Shown here: in pieces, positions 5,003 to 5,549 of the stretch | Layout of the letters: the number at the start of each line of letters is the position of its first letter | Numbering within the stretch: the stretch's first letter is position 1 | DNA from: Thermodesulfobacteriota bacterium | Lineage (GTDB): Bacteria > Desulfobacterota > Thermodesulfobacteria > Thermodesulfobacteriales > Thermodesulfobacteriaceae | Reading direction: 5' to 3' | Assembly (NCBI GenBank): GCA_003641645.1 | Contig: QNAZ01000063.1 | Coordinates: 1 to 5,549 of the forward strand | DNA length: 5,549 nt | Notes under the pieces: model-generated | Told to the model about the DNA's origin: nothing | The model's input: the letters and a program-made list of their open reading frames with translations, nothing else | Databases searched by the model: none | Position numbers and translations under genes: made by a program

Positions 5003-5549
5003 TTTTAGTATATTCTTAGCAAATTCTTCTGCAGCTTGAGGACCAGAACCTGTGATTATTTTTCCATCAACTTCAACTAATTTGCCTGTATAATGTGCTC
5101 CTTTTTCCTCTAATACCTTACTCTCTGAAACCCAAACTGTTGCTTTTTTTCCTTTTAAAACACCTGCTTCAGCTAAAATTCGAGGAGCAAGACAGATTGC
5201 TGCAAGAATTTTATCTTTGGAAACTGCTTCTTTTGCTATTCTATGTGCTACAAGATGATCAAAATATTCTTGAGCTCCCACTCCACCTACAAAAACTATA
5301 GCATCATAATTTTCTACTTTTACTTGATTAATTAAAATTTTAGGTGTAACTACAGCACCAAGCATTCCTTTAGCTGGTTCTAAAGATGTTGAAGCTATAA
5401 TTACTTCATAACCTTCATTTTCAAAAAGTTTCTTTGGAATTAAAAGCTCTTCATCTCTGAAATTTTGATGAGCAATAATCATAAGAATTTTTTTGGAGTT
5501 TTTAGCAAAGGAAGAAAAAGAAGTAAATAAAATAAAAAAAATTAAAATA
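4982..5549 (-). CDS. DJ-1/PfpI family protein with probable signal peptide (5' end outside window)
   Basis: A flavodoxin-like protein of the DJ-1/ThiJ/PfpI superfamily, whose members include chaperones, glyoxalases, amidases and proteases. Counting from the ATG at 5482, FRDEELLIP (8-16) holds Glu12, placed like Glu18 of human DJ-1, four residues before a conserved Pro. AAICLAP (94-100) holds the nucleophile-elbow Cys97. GSGPQAAEEF (145-154) is a typical C-terminal motif. The residue after the Cys is Leu, not the His of PfpI proteases, so proteolysis is unlikely. The ATG at 5482 is probably not the start: it has no Shine-Dalgarno sequence and would cut into the first beta strand (KKILMIIAHQNF). 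The frame stays open to the window edge, adding 22 residues: a hydrophobic run, then SFSSFA|KNS, which looks like a signal-peptidase I site. I infer export to the periplasm. 188 residues are visible; the true start lies beyond the edge. Confidence 0.85.
   Translation of the reverse strand, partial: ILIFFILFTSFSSFAKNSKKILMIIAHQNFRDEELLIPKKLFENEGYEVIIASTSLEPAKGMLGAVVTPKILINQVKVENYDAIVFVGGVGAQEYFDHLVAHRIAKEAVSKDKILAAICLAPRILAEAGVLKGKKATVWVSESKVLEEKGAHYTGKLVEVDGKIITGSGPQAAEEFAKNILKLLRSQK

Noticed and set aside
5095..5301. 68-codon open frame on the plus strand, leucine-rich
   Set aside because: It is antisense to the DJ-1/PfpI gene. The Leu/Phe-rich composition is what the complement of a lysine- and glutamate-rich AT-rich gene produces.

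Overview
The window is compact and AT-rich (roughly 30% G+C by eye) and carries six protein-coding genes with almost no spare DNA. I see no RNA genes, mobile elements or CRISPR arrays. The low G+C, the TTG and GTG starts, and a divergent DAHP-synthase subgroup that I associate from memory with Desulfobacterota and thermophilic sulfate reducers suggest a Gram-negative, probably thermophilic anaerobe of the Thermodesulfobacterium kind. The outer-membrane-type lipoprotein supports a Gram-negative envelope. The taxonomic guess is inference only.

Left part (1-2083): a secreted YkuD-type L,D-transpeptidase (minus strand) is divergent from a plus-strand pair, a YjbQ-family protein followed 7 bp later by a six-TPR lipoprotein resembling the type IV pilus pilotin PilF/PilW. 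The 43 bp between the divergent genes hold two opposed sigma70-like promoters whose -10 boxes lie on top of each other. The predicted start sites are 18 bp apart, and the yjbQ transcript is predicted to be essentially leaderless.

Middle part (2073-4963): leuA (2-isopropylmalate synthase, minus strand) and a DAHP synthase homologue (plus strand) are divergent. They encode the committing steps of leucine and aromatic amino acid synthesis and share a 143-bp regulatory region. The leuA start is a TTG at 3710 behind a near-perfect Shine-Dalgarno sequence, so the protein is 545 aa rather than the 573 aa of the longest open frame. The 3' ends of leuA and the TPR gene overlap by 11 bp. The DAHP synthase keeps its metal ligands but departs from the classical type I-beta active-site motifs at several places.

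Right edge (4982-5549): a DJ-1/PfpI-family gene on the minus strand runs off the window. Its frame stays open to the edge and encodes a hydrophobic stretch ending in Ser-Phe-Ala, so this is probably an exported DJ-1-like protein rather than the 166-aa cytosolic form that starts at the first ATG.

No new multi-gene system is apparent. The items most worth checking are the overlapping bidirectional promoter with leaderless yjbQ, the divergent DAHP synthase, and the exported DJ-1-like protein.
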